DNA from: Clavibacter sp. B3I6
Lineage (GTDB): Bacteria; Actinomycetota; Actinomycetes; Actinomycetales; Microbacteriaceae
Direction: 5' to 3'
DNA: 64,000 nt
Assembly (NCBI RefSeq): GCF_030816895.1
Contig: NZ_JAUSYL010000001.1
Location: 1,860,001-1,924,000 of the forward strand
Shown: positions 32,452-41,636 of the stretch, piece by piece
How the letters are laid out: each line of letters starts with the position of its first letter
Position numbering within the stretch: the first letter of the stretch is position 1
Notes under the pieces: generated by a model
Told to the model about the DNA's origin: nothing
Seen by the model: only the letters and a program-made list of their open reading frames with translations
The model's database searches: none
Made by a program: the position numbers and the translations under genes

Positions 32452-35196
32452 TCAGCCCGTGTTCTGCAGGCCCGCCGCGATGCCGTTGACGGTGAGCAGG
32501 AGGAGCCGGTGGTCGGGATCGGTCGGGTCGGCCTGGCCGGGCGCGCCCTGCTCGGGCGACCCCTGCGCCGCCGTGCGCAGCGCGCGGAGGGCCCGGAGCT
32601 GGAGCAGCGACAGCGCGTCGACGTACGGGCTCCGCAGGCGCACCGCGCGGCGGAGCACCGGACGGCCCTCGAGGATCTCGCCGCGGCCCGTGGCCTTGCG
32701 CACCCACTCGCGCGTGAGCTCCATCTCCTCGGTGACGAGGGCCGCGAGGTCGGGCCGGTCGCCGAGCGCGAGGTAGCGCTCCGCGAGGCGGCCGTCGGTC
32801 TTGGCGAGCGACATCTCGACGTTGTCGATCATGGAGGTGAACAGCGGCCACTCGTCGTAGGCCTTCCGGAGCACGTCGACGTCGCCGACGGCGGCCAGCG
32901 CGGAGCCGAGGCCGAACCAGCCCGTGAGGTTGATGCGCGCCTGCGTCCACGCGAACACCCACGGGATGGCCCGCAGGTCCTCGAGCGACTCGACGGACAG
33001 GCCGCGCCGGGCGGGCCGCGAGCCGAGCGCGAGCAGCCCGATCTCCTCCATGGGCGTGACCTGCGCGAACCAGGGCGCGAAGCCGGGCGCCTTCACGAGC
33101 TCGAAGAACCGGGCGCGCGACGCCTCGTCCATGGTGCGGACCATGTCGGCCGAGCCCTCGGCGGCCACGGCGTTGCGCTCCTCGTTCGACGGGGCGCTCG
33201 CGAGCAGCGTGGCGGCGGCCATCTGCTCGATGTGCCGGGCGGCGATGCGCTTGTCGCCGTAGTGGGCGAAGATCACCTCGCCCTGCTCGGTGAGCTTGAA
33301 GCGGCCGTCGACCGATCCCGGCGGCTGGGCCCGCACGGCGCGGTCGGCCGGCCCGCCGCCCCGGCCGAGGGCGCCGCCGCGGCCGTGGAAGAGCGTGAGC
33401 TCGATGTCGTTCTCGCGCGCCCAGGCGGCGATGCGCGCCTGCGCGTCGAACAGCGCGAAGGTCGCGGAGACGGGCCCCACGTCCTTCGACGAGTCGGAGT
33501 AGCCGAGCATGACCTCGAGCTTCCGGCCGGTGGCGGCGAGGCGCGCCGCGACCTGCGGCAGCCGGATCATGCCGTCGAGGATCTCCGTGCTCGCGTCGAG
33601 GTCGGCGAACGTCTCGAAGAGCGGGATGACGTCGAGCACGGGAGCCGCCTCCGCCGAGCCGAGGGCCAGCGCGGCCAGCTCGTGGACCGTGCGGATGTCG
33701 TCCGCCGACTGCGTGAACGAGACGATGAAGCGCGAGAACGGCGCGACGCCGTGCCGGTCCTGGAGGCGGGCGAGCGTGCGGAACACGTCGAGCACCTCGA
33801 TCGTCATGGGCGCGAGCCCGGGGGCGGCGTCGCCGGACGCGCCGCCGCCGGACGCATCGGCCTCCGCCCCCGCGAGCACCTCGCGGAGCGCCTCGCGGTG
33901 CACCTGCGAGTGCTGGCGCACCTCCATCTCGGCGAGGTGGAAGCCGAAGGTCTCGGCCTGCCAGATGAGGCCCTGCAGCTCGCCGCCCGCGATGCGGTGC
34001 GCGCCCGCGCCGCGGAGCGAGGCCTGCAGCACGCGGAGGTCGGCCAGCAGCTCGGCGGCCGACGGGTAGGCGATGGGGTCGTCGTGGCGCTCGCGCGTGG
34101 CGGCGAGGCGGCCGGCGATGACGAGCAGCACGCGGCGGTGCAGCTCGGCGGGTGCGCGCGTGCCGATGCGGGCCGTGAGGTGCGGCGCCAGCGCGTCCTG
34201 CGCGGCGGCCAGCTCGCGGAGCCCGGCGCTCGGCGGGGTGTCCGCGTCGCCCAGGGTGAGCGAGCGGCCCACGCGGAGCGCGACGCGCTCGAGGCCGAGC
34301 AGGATGTGCTCGCTCGCGATGCCGGCAGCCTCCTCGGTGACGGCGGCGGTGACGTACGGGTTGCCGTCGCGGTCGGCGGCGATCCAGTTGCCGAGCCGGA
34401 AGAAGGCAGGCGCGACGGCCTCGCGCACGCCGGCCTCCTCGCCGAGGAGCCAGTCGTCGAGCAGGCGGTAGACGCGCGGCACGACCTCGAAGAGCGTCTG
34501 GTCGAAGACGCCCATGGCGGTGCGCACCTCGTCGAGCGGCGTGGGGCGCGTGGTGCGCAGCGGCGACGTGCGCCAGAGGCCGTCGATCTCCTCGAGCAGG
34601 CGCCGGTCGACGTCGGCCGCCGTGAGCGTGCCGGCGACCGCGCCGTCGCGCTCGGTGAGGAGGTCGCCGATGCGGCGGATCCCCGTGGCCACGGCCCGGC
34701 GGCGCGCCTCGGTGGGGTGCGCCGTGAGCACGGGGTGGAAGCGCATCTCGCCGAGGCGGCGCATGGCCTCCTCGCGGCCGAGCTCCTCGGTGAGCGTGCC
34801 GACGGCGTCCGGGATGGAGTCGGGCACGAAGCCCGCGGCGGCCTCGCGCTCGCGGAGCACGCGCACGCGGTGGTGCTCCTCGGCGAGGTTGGCGAGGTGG
34901 AAGTAGCACGTGAACGCGCGGGCGACCTGCTCGGCGCGCTCCGGCGTGAAGGTGGCGACGAGCCGCTCGGCGTCGTCGATGGAGGCGTCGCGTGCGCTCT
35001 CGTACGCGTCGATCACGAGCTCGCGGAGGCGCTCCACGTCGCGGAGGAGCTCCTCCCCGCCGGACTCGCGGAGCACCCGGCCGAGCAGTCCGCCGAGGTG
35101 GCTGACGTCCGATCGGAGGGCCGGCTCGACGGCGTCGCGCGTGTGGTCGCGGGTGGAGTCGTGCTCGAGGGGAAGCGGCTTCGGGGGAGTCGTCAC
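32452..35196 (-). CDS. ppc: Phosphoenolpyruvate carboxylase
   Basis: 914 aa, the normal bacterial size. Conserved blocks in order: LTAHPTEARRRAV (catalytic His), DRDGNPYVTAAV, MLGYSDSSKDVGPVSA, LFHGRGGALGRGGGP (Arg/Gly loop), PPGSVDGRFKLTEQGEVI, FAWTQARINLTGWFGLG, and the invariant C-terminus VNGIAAGLQNTG. Carboxylates PEP to oxaloacetate to refill the TCA cycle; allosteric regulation is normal for the family. GTG 35196 begins the conserved protein and has TATCCT 7 nt upstream, again a leaderless layout. Much longer antisense and read-through frames here are shadows. Confidence 0.97.
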   Translation of the reverse strand: MTTPPKPLPLEHDSTRDHTRDAVEPALRSDVSHLGGLLGRVLRESGGEELLRDVERLRELVIDAYESARDASIDDAERLVATFTPERAEQVARAFTCYFHLANLAEEHHRVRVLREREAAAGFVPDSIPDAVGTLTEELGREEAMRRLGEMRFHPVLTAHPTEARRRAVATGIRRIGDLLTERDGAVAGTLTAADVDRRLLEEIDGLWRTSPLRTTRPTPLDEVRTAMGVFDQTLFEVVPRVYRLLDDWLLGEEAGVREAVAPAFFRLGNWIAADRDGNPYVTAAVTEEAAGIASEHILLGLERVALRVGRSLTLGDADTPPSAGLRELAAAQDALAPHLTARIGTRAPAELHRRVLLVIAGRLAATRERHDDPIAYPSAAELLADLRVLQASLRGAGAHRIAGGELQGLIWQAETFGFHLAEMEVRQHSQVHREALREVLAGAEADASGGGASGDAAPGLAPMTIEVLDVFRTLARLQDRHGVAPFSRFIVSFTQSADDIRTVHELAALALGSAEAAPVLDVIPLFETFADLDASTEILDGMIRLPQVAARLAATGRKLEVMLGYSDSSKDVGPVSATFALFDAQARIAAWARENDIELTLFHGRGGALGRGGGPADRAVRAQPPGSVDGRFKLTEQGEVIFAHYGDKRIAARHIEQMAAATLLASAPSNEERNAVAAEGSADMVRTMDEASRARFFELVKAPGFAPWFAQVTPMEEIGLLALGSRPARRGLSVESLEDLRAIPWVFAWTQARINLTGWFGLGSALAAVGDVDVLRKAYDEWPLFTSMIDNVEMSLAKTDGRLAERYLALGDRPDLAALVTEEMELTREWVRKATGRGEILEGRPVLRRAVRLRSPYVDALSLLQLRALRALRTAAQGSPEQGAPGQADPTDPDHRLLLLTVNGIAAGLQNTG

Positions 35197-35203
35197 GGTG
35201 TCG

Positions 35204-35209
35204 AGGATA
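35204..35209 (-). promoter_or_regulatory. -10-like TATCCT of a predicted leaderless promoter (ppc)
   Basis: TATCCT on the minus strand ends 7 nt before GTG 35196. Confidence 0.5.
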
Positions 35210-35300
35210 CGGAACGCCCGGGGCGGATCCTGCGCATGACGTCCGGGGACGACCTCCGCGGCCACCGATCCCGCTGTGGAGGAGGGGCGCGGGGACGGGA

Positions 35301-35326
35301 TCGCGCGCGCGGCGACCCGCGCGCGA
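35301..35326. terminator. 9-bp hairpin after the MFS gene
   Basis: TCGCGCGCG (35301-35309) pairs with CGCGCGCGA (35318-35326) over an 8-nt loop, just downstream of the leftward MFS stop at 35334. Confidence 0.55.
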
Positions 35327-35333
35327 CCCGCGG

Positions 35334-36608
35334 TCAGGCGGCGGCGGGCGCGTCCGTGCGCTCGACGCGGGGCATCCGCAGCAGCGCGTAGGCGGACGCC
35401 GCGAGCAGCAGCACGGCGCCCGTCGCGAACGCCACGGGGAAGGAGACGGCGTCGGCGAGGTACCCGGCGACGAGCGGGCCGACGATCGCGCCGAGGTCGG
35501 ACACCATCGAGAAGACGGCGACGGGTCGGCCGCTCCGGCCGCCCGCCGCGTCGCCGACCGCGGCCGCCGGGGCCGTGCCCATGAACGAGGCGGCGGCGCC
35601 GAACAGGCAGAGCAGGATCGTGAGCACGAGGACGTTCGGGGCGAAGGGGATCGCGATCATCAGCACGCCGGCGACGGCGAAGGAGCCGATGATCGCGGGG
35701 CGGCGGCCGACCGTGTCGACGAAGCGCGCGGCCGGCGCCAGCGCGAGCGCCTGCACGACGGCGGCGCACGCGAAGGCGATGCCGGTGGAGGCGGCGGGCG
35801 CGCGGATCACCTCGACGACGAGCAGCGGGATCAGCGAGCTGCGGACGCCCATCGACGCCCACCCGTTGCCGAGGTTCGCGAGGAGCGCGCCGCGGTACCG
35901 GGTGTCGCGGAGGACCTCGCCGAACGCGCGCGGCGGCTCGACCGGGCCCGTGGGCGCGACCTCGCGCGTGCGCTTCGTGAGCAGCAGCAGGCCGATGACG
36001 CTCGCGACGGCGAGCGTGGCCGCGTAGAAGAAGAAGGGAGCGGTGAGCGAGACGGTCGCGAGCAGGGCGCCGAGCGCGGGCCCGGCCATGCCGCCGATGA
36101 GGAAGCCGCCCTGGTAGAAGCCGATCGCGCGGGCGCGGCGGGTCGGATCCGTCGAGCCGAGCAGCAGGGTCATGGCCGCGACCGAGAACATCGCCGAGCC
36201 GATGCCGCCCGCGCCGCGGAGGAGCAGGAGCTGCACGTAGTCCTGCGCGAGGCCCGCGAGGCCGGAGGAGAGCGCGACGATCGCGAGGCCCACCGCGAGC
36301 ACGGTCCGCTCGCCGACGGCGTCCATGATCCGCGCCACGAACGGGCTCATCACGAGCCGCATGAGCGCGAACGCCGAGATGACGGCGCCGATCTCGAAGC
36401 TGCCGACGCCGAAGCTGCGCGCGTACACGGGCAGCACGGGGACGACCACGCCGAAGCCGACCATCACGAAGAAGGCGATGATCCCGAGGACGAGCACGTC
36501 GCGCGGCAGCTTCGGGCGCGGGGCGCGGGCGGGGCCGCGGGTGTCGGGCATCGAGCCGTCGCCGGGCTCGGGGGTGCGTGCGGATCCCGCACGTCGGAAG
36601 GACCGCAT
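35334..36608 (-). CDS. MFS transporter, 12-TM
   Basis: 424 aa, twelve helices. The N-terminal cytoplasmic part (about 40 residues, RAPRPKLPRD) is followed by the first helix with GFGVVVPVLPVYARSFG; motif A appears as SPFVARIMDAVGERTVLA and the second half repeats ARFVDTVGRRPAIIG. Close to the drug:H+ antiporter 1 (DHA1) exporters. ATG 36608 is preceded by TACGCT at exactly the leaderless distance, which supports it over the internal Met near residue 20. Substrate unknown. Confidence 0.92.
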   Translation of the reverse strand: MRSFRRAGSARTPEPGDGSMPDTRGPARAPRPKLPRDVLVLGIIAFFVMVGFGVVVPVLPVYARSFGVGSFEIGAVISAFALMRLVMSPFVARIMDAVGERTVLAVGLAIVALSSGLAGLAQDYVQLLLLRGAGGIGSAMFSVAAMTLLLGSTDPTRRARAIGFYQGGFLIGGMAGPALGALLATVSLTAPFFFYAATLAVASVIGLLLLTKRTREVAPTGPVEPPRAFGEVLRDTRYRGALLANLGNGWASMGVRSSLIPLLVVEVIRAPAASTGIAFACAAVVQALALAPAARFVDTVGRRPAIIGSFAVAGVLMIAIPFAPNVLVLTILLCLFGAAASFMGTAPAAAVGDAAGGRSGRPVAVFSMVSDLGAIVGPLVAGYLADAVSFPVAFATGAVLLLAASAYALLRMPRVERTDAPAAA

Positions 36609-36614
36609 GGGTTC

Positions 36615-36620
36615 AGCGTA
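36615..36620 (-). promoter_or_regulatory. -10-like TACGCT of a predicted leaderless promoter
   Basis: TACGCT on the minus strand ends 6 nt before ATG 36608. Confidence 0.6.
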
Positions 36621-36708
36621 CGTCGGGTCGGAGGGGCGCCGAGCCGGCGAGGAGGTGGCCTCCGCGACACCCGCGCGCCCATCCCGCGGGCGTATGGGAG
36701 CCAATGAT

Positions 36709-36738
36709 TTGCCCCCAACGCATCTGGTTCCCTAGGCT
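36709..36738 (+). promoter_or_regulatory. Promoter TTGCCC-N18-TAGGCT
   Basis: -35-like TTGCCC (36709-36714) and -10-like TAGGCT (36733-36738) in a locally AT-richer patch, about 130 nt upstream of the DUF7882 gene. Confidence 0.5.
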
Positions 36739-36873
36739 CGCGTCACGCCCTCGGAGACGGTCCGCGGATCATCCCGCACTCCGCATGCGGGAGCCCGGTG
36801 CACGGGTCGCGGACCGCACGGGGCGCCTTCCGGGGGACCCGCTCCGGGATCGACGCCCGGGAAGGGACCGCAC

Positions 36874-37179
36874 GTGGGCCACCTCGTCTACGACTCGCAG
36901 AGCCGCACGCAGCTGGATGACCGCGCGCTCGCGCACCTGCAGATCGTCATCACGAACAAGCTCCGGCGCGGGGAGTCGTTCGCGTTCTCCTGGAAGAACC
37001 CGGCCGCCGAGGGCGACGGCCGCCGCACGATCTGGATCGCCCCGGAGATCCCGCTGGAGTTCGTCTACGCCGGCAGCCGGCCCCCGGCGATCGACTTCGC
37101 GTGGGTCGACGCGCTGATGCACACGGCGAACACGGCCGCGGGCCTCCACCTCGTGCCGGAGCCCGACCGCTCGGCGTGA
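36874..37179 (+). CDS. DUF7882 family small protein
   Basis: 101 aa. Begins MGHLVYDSQSRTQLDDRALAHLQ, has LRRGESFAFSWKNP in the middle and IWIAPEIPLEFVYAGSRPP towards the end, the layout I know from a small protein family abundant in Microbacteriaceae, sometimes misnamed ATP-dependent DNA ligase. No catalytic motif and no membrane segment. GTG 36874 has GGAAGGGA upstream. Convergent with the 88-aa gene at 37244. Function unknown; useful as a lineage marker. Confidence 0.88.
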   Translation: MGHLVYDSQSRTQLDDRALAHLQIVITNKLRRGESFAFSWKNPAAEGDGRRTIWIAPEIPLEFVYAGSRPPAIDFAWVDALMHTANTAAGLHLVPEPDRSA

Positions 37180-37243
37180 GCCGGTGCCGCCCGCGAGGCC
37201 GCGGGTGCCACGGGCCCGGTAGCCGGACACCGCGGCGCGGGCG

Positions 37244-37510
37244 TCAGACCAGGCTGTAGAGGTCGGGGTCGGTCATCATGGCGGACAGGCCCGCCGCCGG
37301 CTCGTCGTCCCGGTGCTGCTGGATGGTGATCAGCACGGACGACCGCCCGCTGAGGAGCACCGAGACCCCCTCGCCCCGCACGGTCGTGAAGTCGACGAAG
37401 CCCGCCCCGCGCGCGACCGCGTCGGAGATGCGCGCCCGGAGCGCGTCCAGGTCCTCGTCCGCGGAGAGGAGGAACGACTGCCCGTCGATCCGGAGCTCGG
37501 TGGAGTGCAT
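37244..37510 (-). CDS. Hypothetical 88-aa protein
   Basis: Small soluble alpha/beta-looking protein: MHSTELRIDGQSFLLSADED, a helix (LDALRARISDAVARG), strands GFVDFTTVRGEG and VSVLLSGRSSVLITI, then an acidic end. Resembles short hypothetical proteins found beside DUF7882 genes in the same family of bacteria, but I cannot name it. ATG 37510 has GAAGGG upstream. Good coding pattern and convergent placement support a real gene. Confidence 0.78.
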   Translation of the reverse strand: MHSTELRIDGQSFLLSADEDLDALRARISDAVARGAGFVDFTTVRGEGVSVLLSGRSSVLITIQQHRDDEPAAGLSAMMTDPDLYSLV

Positions 37511-37818
37511 GGGGCCCTTCTCCCTGTGATGTGGCGCGGGGGCGCATGGCGCCGGCCCGATGGAGGCCGCCCGTCGGGTCCGGGCGTCTCGACCTCCTGA
37601 GTGAGGCTAAGCCGTCCCGGCTCGGAATCCCCGAGGTCTCGTGATCGCGAAAGGAATCCGGACCGTTCGGTCGATCCGGCGCGTCCGGCTAGCGGTCCGT
37701 CGGCGCGATCCGCGCGGCGAGCAGCGCGGTCGCGAGGCAGAGGAGCGCGATGGCGCGGCTGCGGATCCGCAGGCATGAGCAGACATCTCGGCCTCCGGGC
37801 GGGCAGCCGCGGCGGCCG
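37511..37818. other. 308-bp intergenic region
   Basis: Spacer between the 88-aa gene and the end of the leftward epimerase gene. It contains a 14-bp palindrome CTGCGGATCCGCAG at 37759-37772. On the minus strand an open stretch ending at 37689 would encode a hydrophobic peptide but has no start codon. No gene is called. Confidence 0.6.
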
Positions 37819-38619
37819 TCACGCCATGTCGGAGCCCAGCTCGACCTCCGTGAAGATCGACCCGAGCAGCACGCCCGCCGGCGGCGACGTGTCCTCGCCG
37901 AGCTCCGGGAACCGGTGCGCGAAGACCTCCGCGTCGTCCTCCGGGTGGAACCCGATCGCCTCGCCCGCCGCGAGCGAGACCCAGCGGCGGGTGTTGCGGG
38001 AGACGCCCCACACGATCCGGTGGCCGGGCTCGTCGAGGCGGAGCACCGCCTCCACGAGCCGGGCGGCGTCGCCCGCGGAGAGCCAGGTCGAGACGCTGCG
38101 GGCCTGCGACGGCTCGGGCTCGGCCGTCATGATCCGGACGCTCACCACGACGTGCCCGTGCCGGTCGGCATACAGGCTGCCGAGCCCCTCGAGCAGCACC
38201 TTGCTGAGGCCGTAGAAGGTGTCCGGCCGGGCGGCGGGGACGTCCTCGCGCGCGGCGTCGACGGCGGGCAGGAAGCCGACCGCGTGCACCGAGCTGGCCG
38301 CGAGGATCCGCGGCACGCCCGCCCGCACGACCGCCTCGTGCACGGCGTGCGAGCTGTCGTTGTTCACCGACTGGATCGCCTCCCACGAGCGCTCCGACGC
38401 GTGCGCCGCGAGGTGCACGACCAGGTCGGATCCGCGGAACGCCTCCGTGCACGCGTCGACGTCCGTGGTGTCGACGATGGCCGCGGTCTCCCCCGCGGCG
38501 AGCGGCGTCGGCGGCTCCACCACGTCGAGCAGCCGCAGCTCGTGCCCGGCGGCCAGGAGCAGCGGGCGGATGCTCGTCGCGATCCGGCCGGACCCTCCCG
38601 TGATCGTGATCGTGCCCAT
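37819..38619 (-). CDS. NAD-dependent epimerase/dehydratase, uronate-dehydrogenase-like
   Basis: 266 aa extended SDR: TITGGSGRIATSIRPLL (NAD loop, residues 4-20), HLAAHAS at about 72, VNNDSSHAVHEAVVRAGV, ILAASSVHAVGF with catalytic Ser, and YGLSKVLLEGLGSLYADRHG with Tyr/Lys. This order, including the VxLRI(M)T and STWLS elements, fits uronate dehydrogenase (oxidises D-glucuronate or D-galacturonate to lactones). ATG 38619 has AGGGG upstream. It lies 74 bp behind the iron-transport ATPase on the same strand and is probably separately transcribed. Confidence 0.85.
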   Translation of the reverse strand: MGTITITGGSGRIATSIRPLLLAAGHELRLLDVVEPPTPLAAGETAAIVDTTDVDACTEAFRGSDLVVHLAAHASERSWEAIQSVNNDSSHAVHEAVVRAGVPRILAASSVHAVGFLPAVDAAREDVPAARPDTFYGLSKVLLEGLGSLYADRHGHVVVSVRIMTAEPEPSQARSVSTWLSAGDAARLVEAVLRLDEPGHRIVWGVSRNTRRWVSLAAGEAIGFHPEDDAEVFAHRFPELGEDTSPPAGVLLGSIFTEVELGSDMA

Positions 38620-38693
38620 GTGGGATCCCCTCGTCGTCGACGCGCCGGACCGCGCGGCCGTCCTCCCATCCTGGGCGAGGGGCGGCCGGCCGC

Positions 38694-39464
38694 CTAGAGC
38701 GGCGCCGGGTCGAACAGCACCTGCGTGCCGCCGCGCGCCCCGTCGTGCGTGACGCGCGCGCGCACCCCGTAGACGTCGGCGATGAGGCCGGGCGTCAGCA
38801 CGTCGCGCGGATGCCCGCCCGCCACCACGCGTCCCTCGCGGAGCACGAGCACGCTGTCGCAGAACATGGCCGCGAGGTTGAGGTCGTGCAGGGCGACGAC
38901 CGTGGTCACCGGGAGGTCCCGCACGAGGGCGAGCAGCTCCAGCTGGTGGCGGATGTCGAGGTGGTTCGTCGGCTCGTCGAGCAGCAGCTCGCGCGGCTCC
39001 TGCGCGAGGGCGCGCGCGATGTGCGCCCGCTGCCGCTCGCCGCCCGAGAGGGTGCGCCACGCGTGGTCCGCCTTCGCCTCCAGGCCGACGTGCGCGATGG
39101 CCCGGTCGATGGCGGCCGTGTCCGCCGCGGTGTCGCCGCCGAGGAGCGTCCGGTACGGCGTGCGGCCGAGGCGCACCACGTCGCGCACCACGATGTCGAC
39201 CTCGGTCTCGCCGTGCTGGGTCACGGTCGCCACGCGCCGCGCGACCTCGCGCCGCCGGAGCCCCGCGAGGTCGGCGCCGCCGAGGGTCACGCGGCCGGAG
39301 TCCGGCGACGCGGCGCCCTGCAGGAGCCGCAGCAGCGACGACTTGCCGGAGCCGTTGGGGCCGAGCAGCCCCACGGTGGATCCGGGCGCGGGCTCGAGCG
39401 TGACGTCGTCGACCACCAGCCGGCCGCCGCGCGTCCAGCTGACGCCGCGCGCCTCGAGCGTCAC
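38694..39464 (-). CDS. Iron-siderophore ABC transporter ATP-binding protein
   Basis: 256 aa, FecE/FepC type: Walker A GPNGSGKSS, TVTQHGETEVDIVVRDVVRLGRTPY, signature LSGGERQRAHIARAL, Walker B LLLDEPTNHLD and H-loop VVALHDLNLA. The GTG at 39464 overlaps the permease stop (GTGA). Energises the importer formed with 39461-40522 and the binding lipoprotein at 40534, all leftward from the iron box at 41637. Confidence 0.94.
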   Translation of the reverse strand: MTLEARGVSWTRGGRLVVDDVTLEPAPGSTVGLLGPNGSGKSSLLRLLQGAASPDSGRVTLGGADLAGLRRREVARRVATVTQHGETEVDIVVRDVVRLGRTPYRTLLGGDTAADTAAIDRAIAHVGLEAKADHAWRTLSGGERQRAHIARALAQEPRELLLDEPTNHLDIRHQLELLALVRDLPVTTVVALHDLNLAAMFCDSVLVLREGRVVAGGHPRDVLTPGLIADVYGVRARVTHDGARGGTQVLFDPAPL

Positions 39465-40522
39465 GCGCGACCCCGGTTCCGCATCAGCAGCAGCATGAAC
39501 ACGGGCACGCCGACGAGGGCGGTGCCCACGCCCACCGGCAGCGGCGTGGGCGCGAACGCGATGCGGGAGAACGCGTCCACCCACACCATGAACACCGCGC
39601 CGAGCACGATCGTCGCGGGCACGACCCGCGAGTGCCGCTGGCCGAACAGCAGGCGTGCCGCGTGCGGGAGCACCAGGCCGACGAAGCCGATCGCGCCGGC
39701 GATGCTCACGAGGGTCGCGGTGAGGAGCGCGGTGACGACCAGGAGGATCGTGCGGGTGCGGCCCACGTGGATCCCGAGCGACGACGCGACCTCCTCGCCG
39801 AACGCGAAGGCGTCGAGCGAGCGGGCGTACGCGAGGCAGACGACGGCGCCCACCGCGACCACGGCGACGATGAGGCCGACCTCGTCCCAGCGCATGCCCT
39901 CGAGCGATCCGAGGAGCCAGAACATGATGCCGCGCGTCTCGTCGGAGTCCGCGAACGCGAAGACGACGAGCGAGGTGAGCGCCGAGAACAGCTGCGTGCT
40001 GGCGACGCCCGCGAGGATCACGCCCGCCGTGCCGCCGGAGGAGGAGCGGGCGAGCAGCAGCACGAAGCCGAACGCCACGAGCGCGCCGATGAAGGCGCCG
40101 CCCGACATCCCGATGGCGCCGCCGCCGAGGCCGAGCACGCCGATGAGCACCGCGCCGGTGGAGGCGCCGGAGGAGACGCCGAGCACGAAGGGGTCCGCGA
40201 GCGGGTTCCGCAGCAGCGACTGGAGCACGACGCCGCAGAGGCCGAGGCCCGCGCCGCAGGCCGCCGCCACGAGCGCGCGCGGCAGGCGCTCCTGCCAGAC
40301 GATGGCGTCCTCGGAGACGCGCACCGGGATCCGCGCGAGCCCCGCGTGGTTGAGCAGGATGTCGCGCACGTTCACGAGCGACACGTCGGCCGGCCCGAGC
40401 GTCACGGCCACGCCCACCGAGAGCGCGAGCGCGACGACCGCGAGCGCGAGGAGCACGGCGACGCGGAGCGCGCGCGGCAGGCCCGTCACCCGCGCGGCGA
40501 GCGTCGCGAACGGCGCCCGCAC
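39461..40522 (-). CDS. Iron-siderophore ABC transporter permease (FecCD family)
   Basis: 353 aa, about nine to ten helices. Signatures: WQERLPRALVAAACGAGLGLCGVVLQSLLRNPLADPFVLGVSSGAS (hallmark of FecCD/BtuC permeases), GVASTQLFSALTSLV, and GAIGFVGLVLPHAARLLFG, the ATPase-contact loop. The GTG start at 40522 lies 12 nt after the binding-protein stop but has no clear ribosome-binding site; a few residues upstream are open, so the true start could be slightly earlier. Confidence 0.92.
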   Translation of the reverse strand: MRAPFATLAARVTGLPRALRVAVLLALAVVALALSVGVAVTLGPADVSLVNVRDILLNHAGLARIPVRVSEDAIVWQERLPRALVAAACGAGLGLCGVVLQSLLRNPLADPFVLGVSSGASTGAVLIGVLGLGGGAIGMSGGAFIGALVAFGFVLLLARSSSGGTAGVILAGVASTQLFSALTSLVVFAFADSDETRGIMFWLLGSLEGMRWDEVGLIVAVVAVGAVVCLAYARSLDAFAFGEEVASSLGIHVGRTRTILLVVTALLTATLVSIAGAIGFVGLVLPHAARLLFGQRHSRVVPATIVLGAVFMVWVDAFSRIAFAPTPLPVGVGTALVGVPVFMLLLMRNRGRA

Positions 40523-40533
40523 GGCGGAGGCGC

Positions 40534-41583
40534 TCAGAGCCGGGCCCCGCGCGCGTCCCACCAGGCGCGGATCCTCTCGAGCCCGTCGACGAACCGGATG
40601 GACGGGTTCATCTCGGCGCCGTGCAGCGCCACCATGCGGTCCTCCGTCACGGCCGTGAGGTCGCGGGTGAGCGGGTCGCTGGTGAGGAAGTCGATCTTGT
40701 CCTGCAGCCTGTCGCCCGGGAAGCGGTCCCGCTGCAGGTCGCCCAGCACGAGGATGTCGGGGTCCCGGTCGACGACGCTCTCCCAGCCGGTGGCGACGAA
40801 GTCGTCGCGCACCTCGGGGAACGCGTCCGTGAGGCCGACCTGGCGGGACAGGAGCGCCGTGGCGCCGAACCCGCCGCCCATGTAGGGCGTCTTCGTGTCG
40901 GCGAACCAGTACATGACCGTCGCCCCGCCGAGGTCCATGCCCTCGGTGGCCGCGGCCGCGCGCTGCTGGAGAGAGGAGACGAGCGCCTCCCCCCGGTCCT
41001 TCACGTCGAAGACCTCCGCCATCTCGCGGATCTCCTGGTACAGGGCATCGACCGTGAGCGGCGTCGTGCGCTGGCCGCCGCCGTTGATGCTCACGTCGGA
41101 GTCGCAGTCGGTGGGCGAGAGGTAGGAGGGGATGGCCGTCTCGGCGAGCCGGTCGCGCGTGACGACGCCGCCCGTGCCGTAGTGCCGGCCGAAGGACGCG
41201 GTGACGAAGTCGGGGTCCGCGCCCATGAGCACCTCGTAGGTGGGCGCGTTGTCGGCGAGGCGCGGCACCTCGGCGTTCGCGTCGGCGAGCGCGTCGAGCA
41301 CGGGATCCGTCCACGACGCCGTGCCGACCATGCGGTCCTGGAGGCCGAACGACAGGAGGATCTCGGTCGCGTCCTGGTCGAGCGACACCACGCGCGAGGG
41401 CGCCCGCTCGACCGTGACCTCCTGCCCGCAGTTCCGCAGCGTGAGCGGGTACGCGGTGGATCCCTCGCCCGCGTCGACCACGGTCGCGGCCGGCACCTCC
41501 TCGGACGCCCCGCATCCGGTGAGGGCGACGAGCACGAGGCCCGTGACGGCGGCGGCGCGGAGGCAGGTGAGGGCGCGGGGCAT
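40534..41583 (-). CDS. Iron-siderophore ABC transporter substrate-binding lipoprotein
   Basis: 349 aa. Lipoprotein signal peptide with LTGC lipobox (Cys about 24), then the class III binding-protein fold: RVVSLDQDATEILLSFGLQDRMVG, ADPDFVTASFG, and a long linking helix before the C-terminal lobe (ATVMYWFADTKTPYMGGGFGATALL, DPDILVLGDLQ). First gene of the operon, with an iron box 54 bp upstream of its ATG, and TGGAGACC before the ATG. Captures a ferric siderophore or haem-like ligand outside the membrane. Confidence 0.93.
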   Translation of the reverse strand: MPRALTCLRAAAVTGLVLVALTGCGASEEVPAATVVDAGEGSTAYPLTLRNCGQEVTVERAPSRVVSLDQDATEILLSFGLQDRMVGTASWTDPVLDALADANAEVPRLADNAPTYEVLMGADPDFVTASFGRHYGTGGVVTRDRLAETAIPSYLSPTDCDSDVSINGGGQRTTPLTVDALYQEIREMAEVFDVKDRGEALVSSLQQRAAAATEGMDLGGATVMYWFADTKTPYMGGGFGATALLSRQVGLTDAFPEVRDDFVATGWESVVDRDPDILVLGDLQRDRFPGDRLQDKIDFLTSDPLTRDLTAVTEDRMVALHGAEMNPSIRFVDGLERIRAWWDARGARL

Positions 41584-41636
41584 GGGTCTCCAGGAGGTCG
41601 AGGCCGGTGTCGGCCGGCGGGGAGCCGGGCCGCGGG

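Noticed and set aside
32428..35391. 987-codon plus-strand frame
   Set aside because: Exactly antisense to PEP carboxylase, with shadow composition and no motifs.
37689..37790. Hydrophobic peptide frame on the minus strand
   Set aside because: The stretch ending at 37689 looks like a transmembrane helix but has no ATG, GTG or TTG start and no ribosome-binding site.
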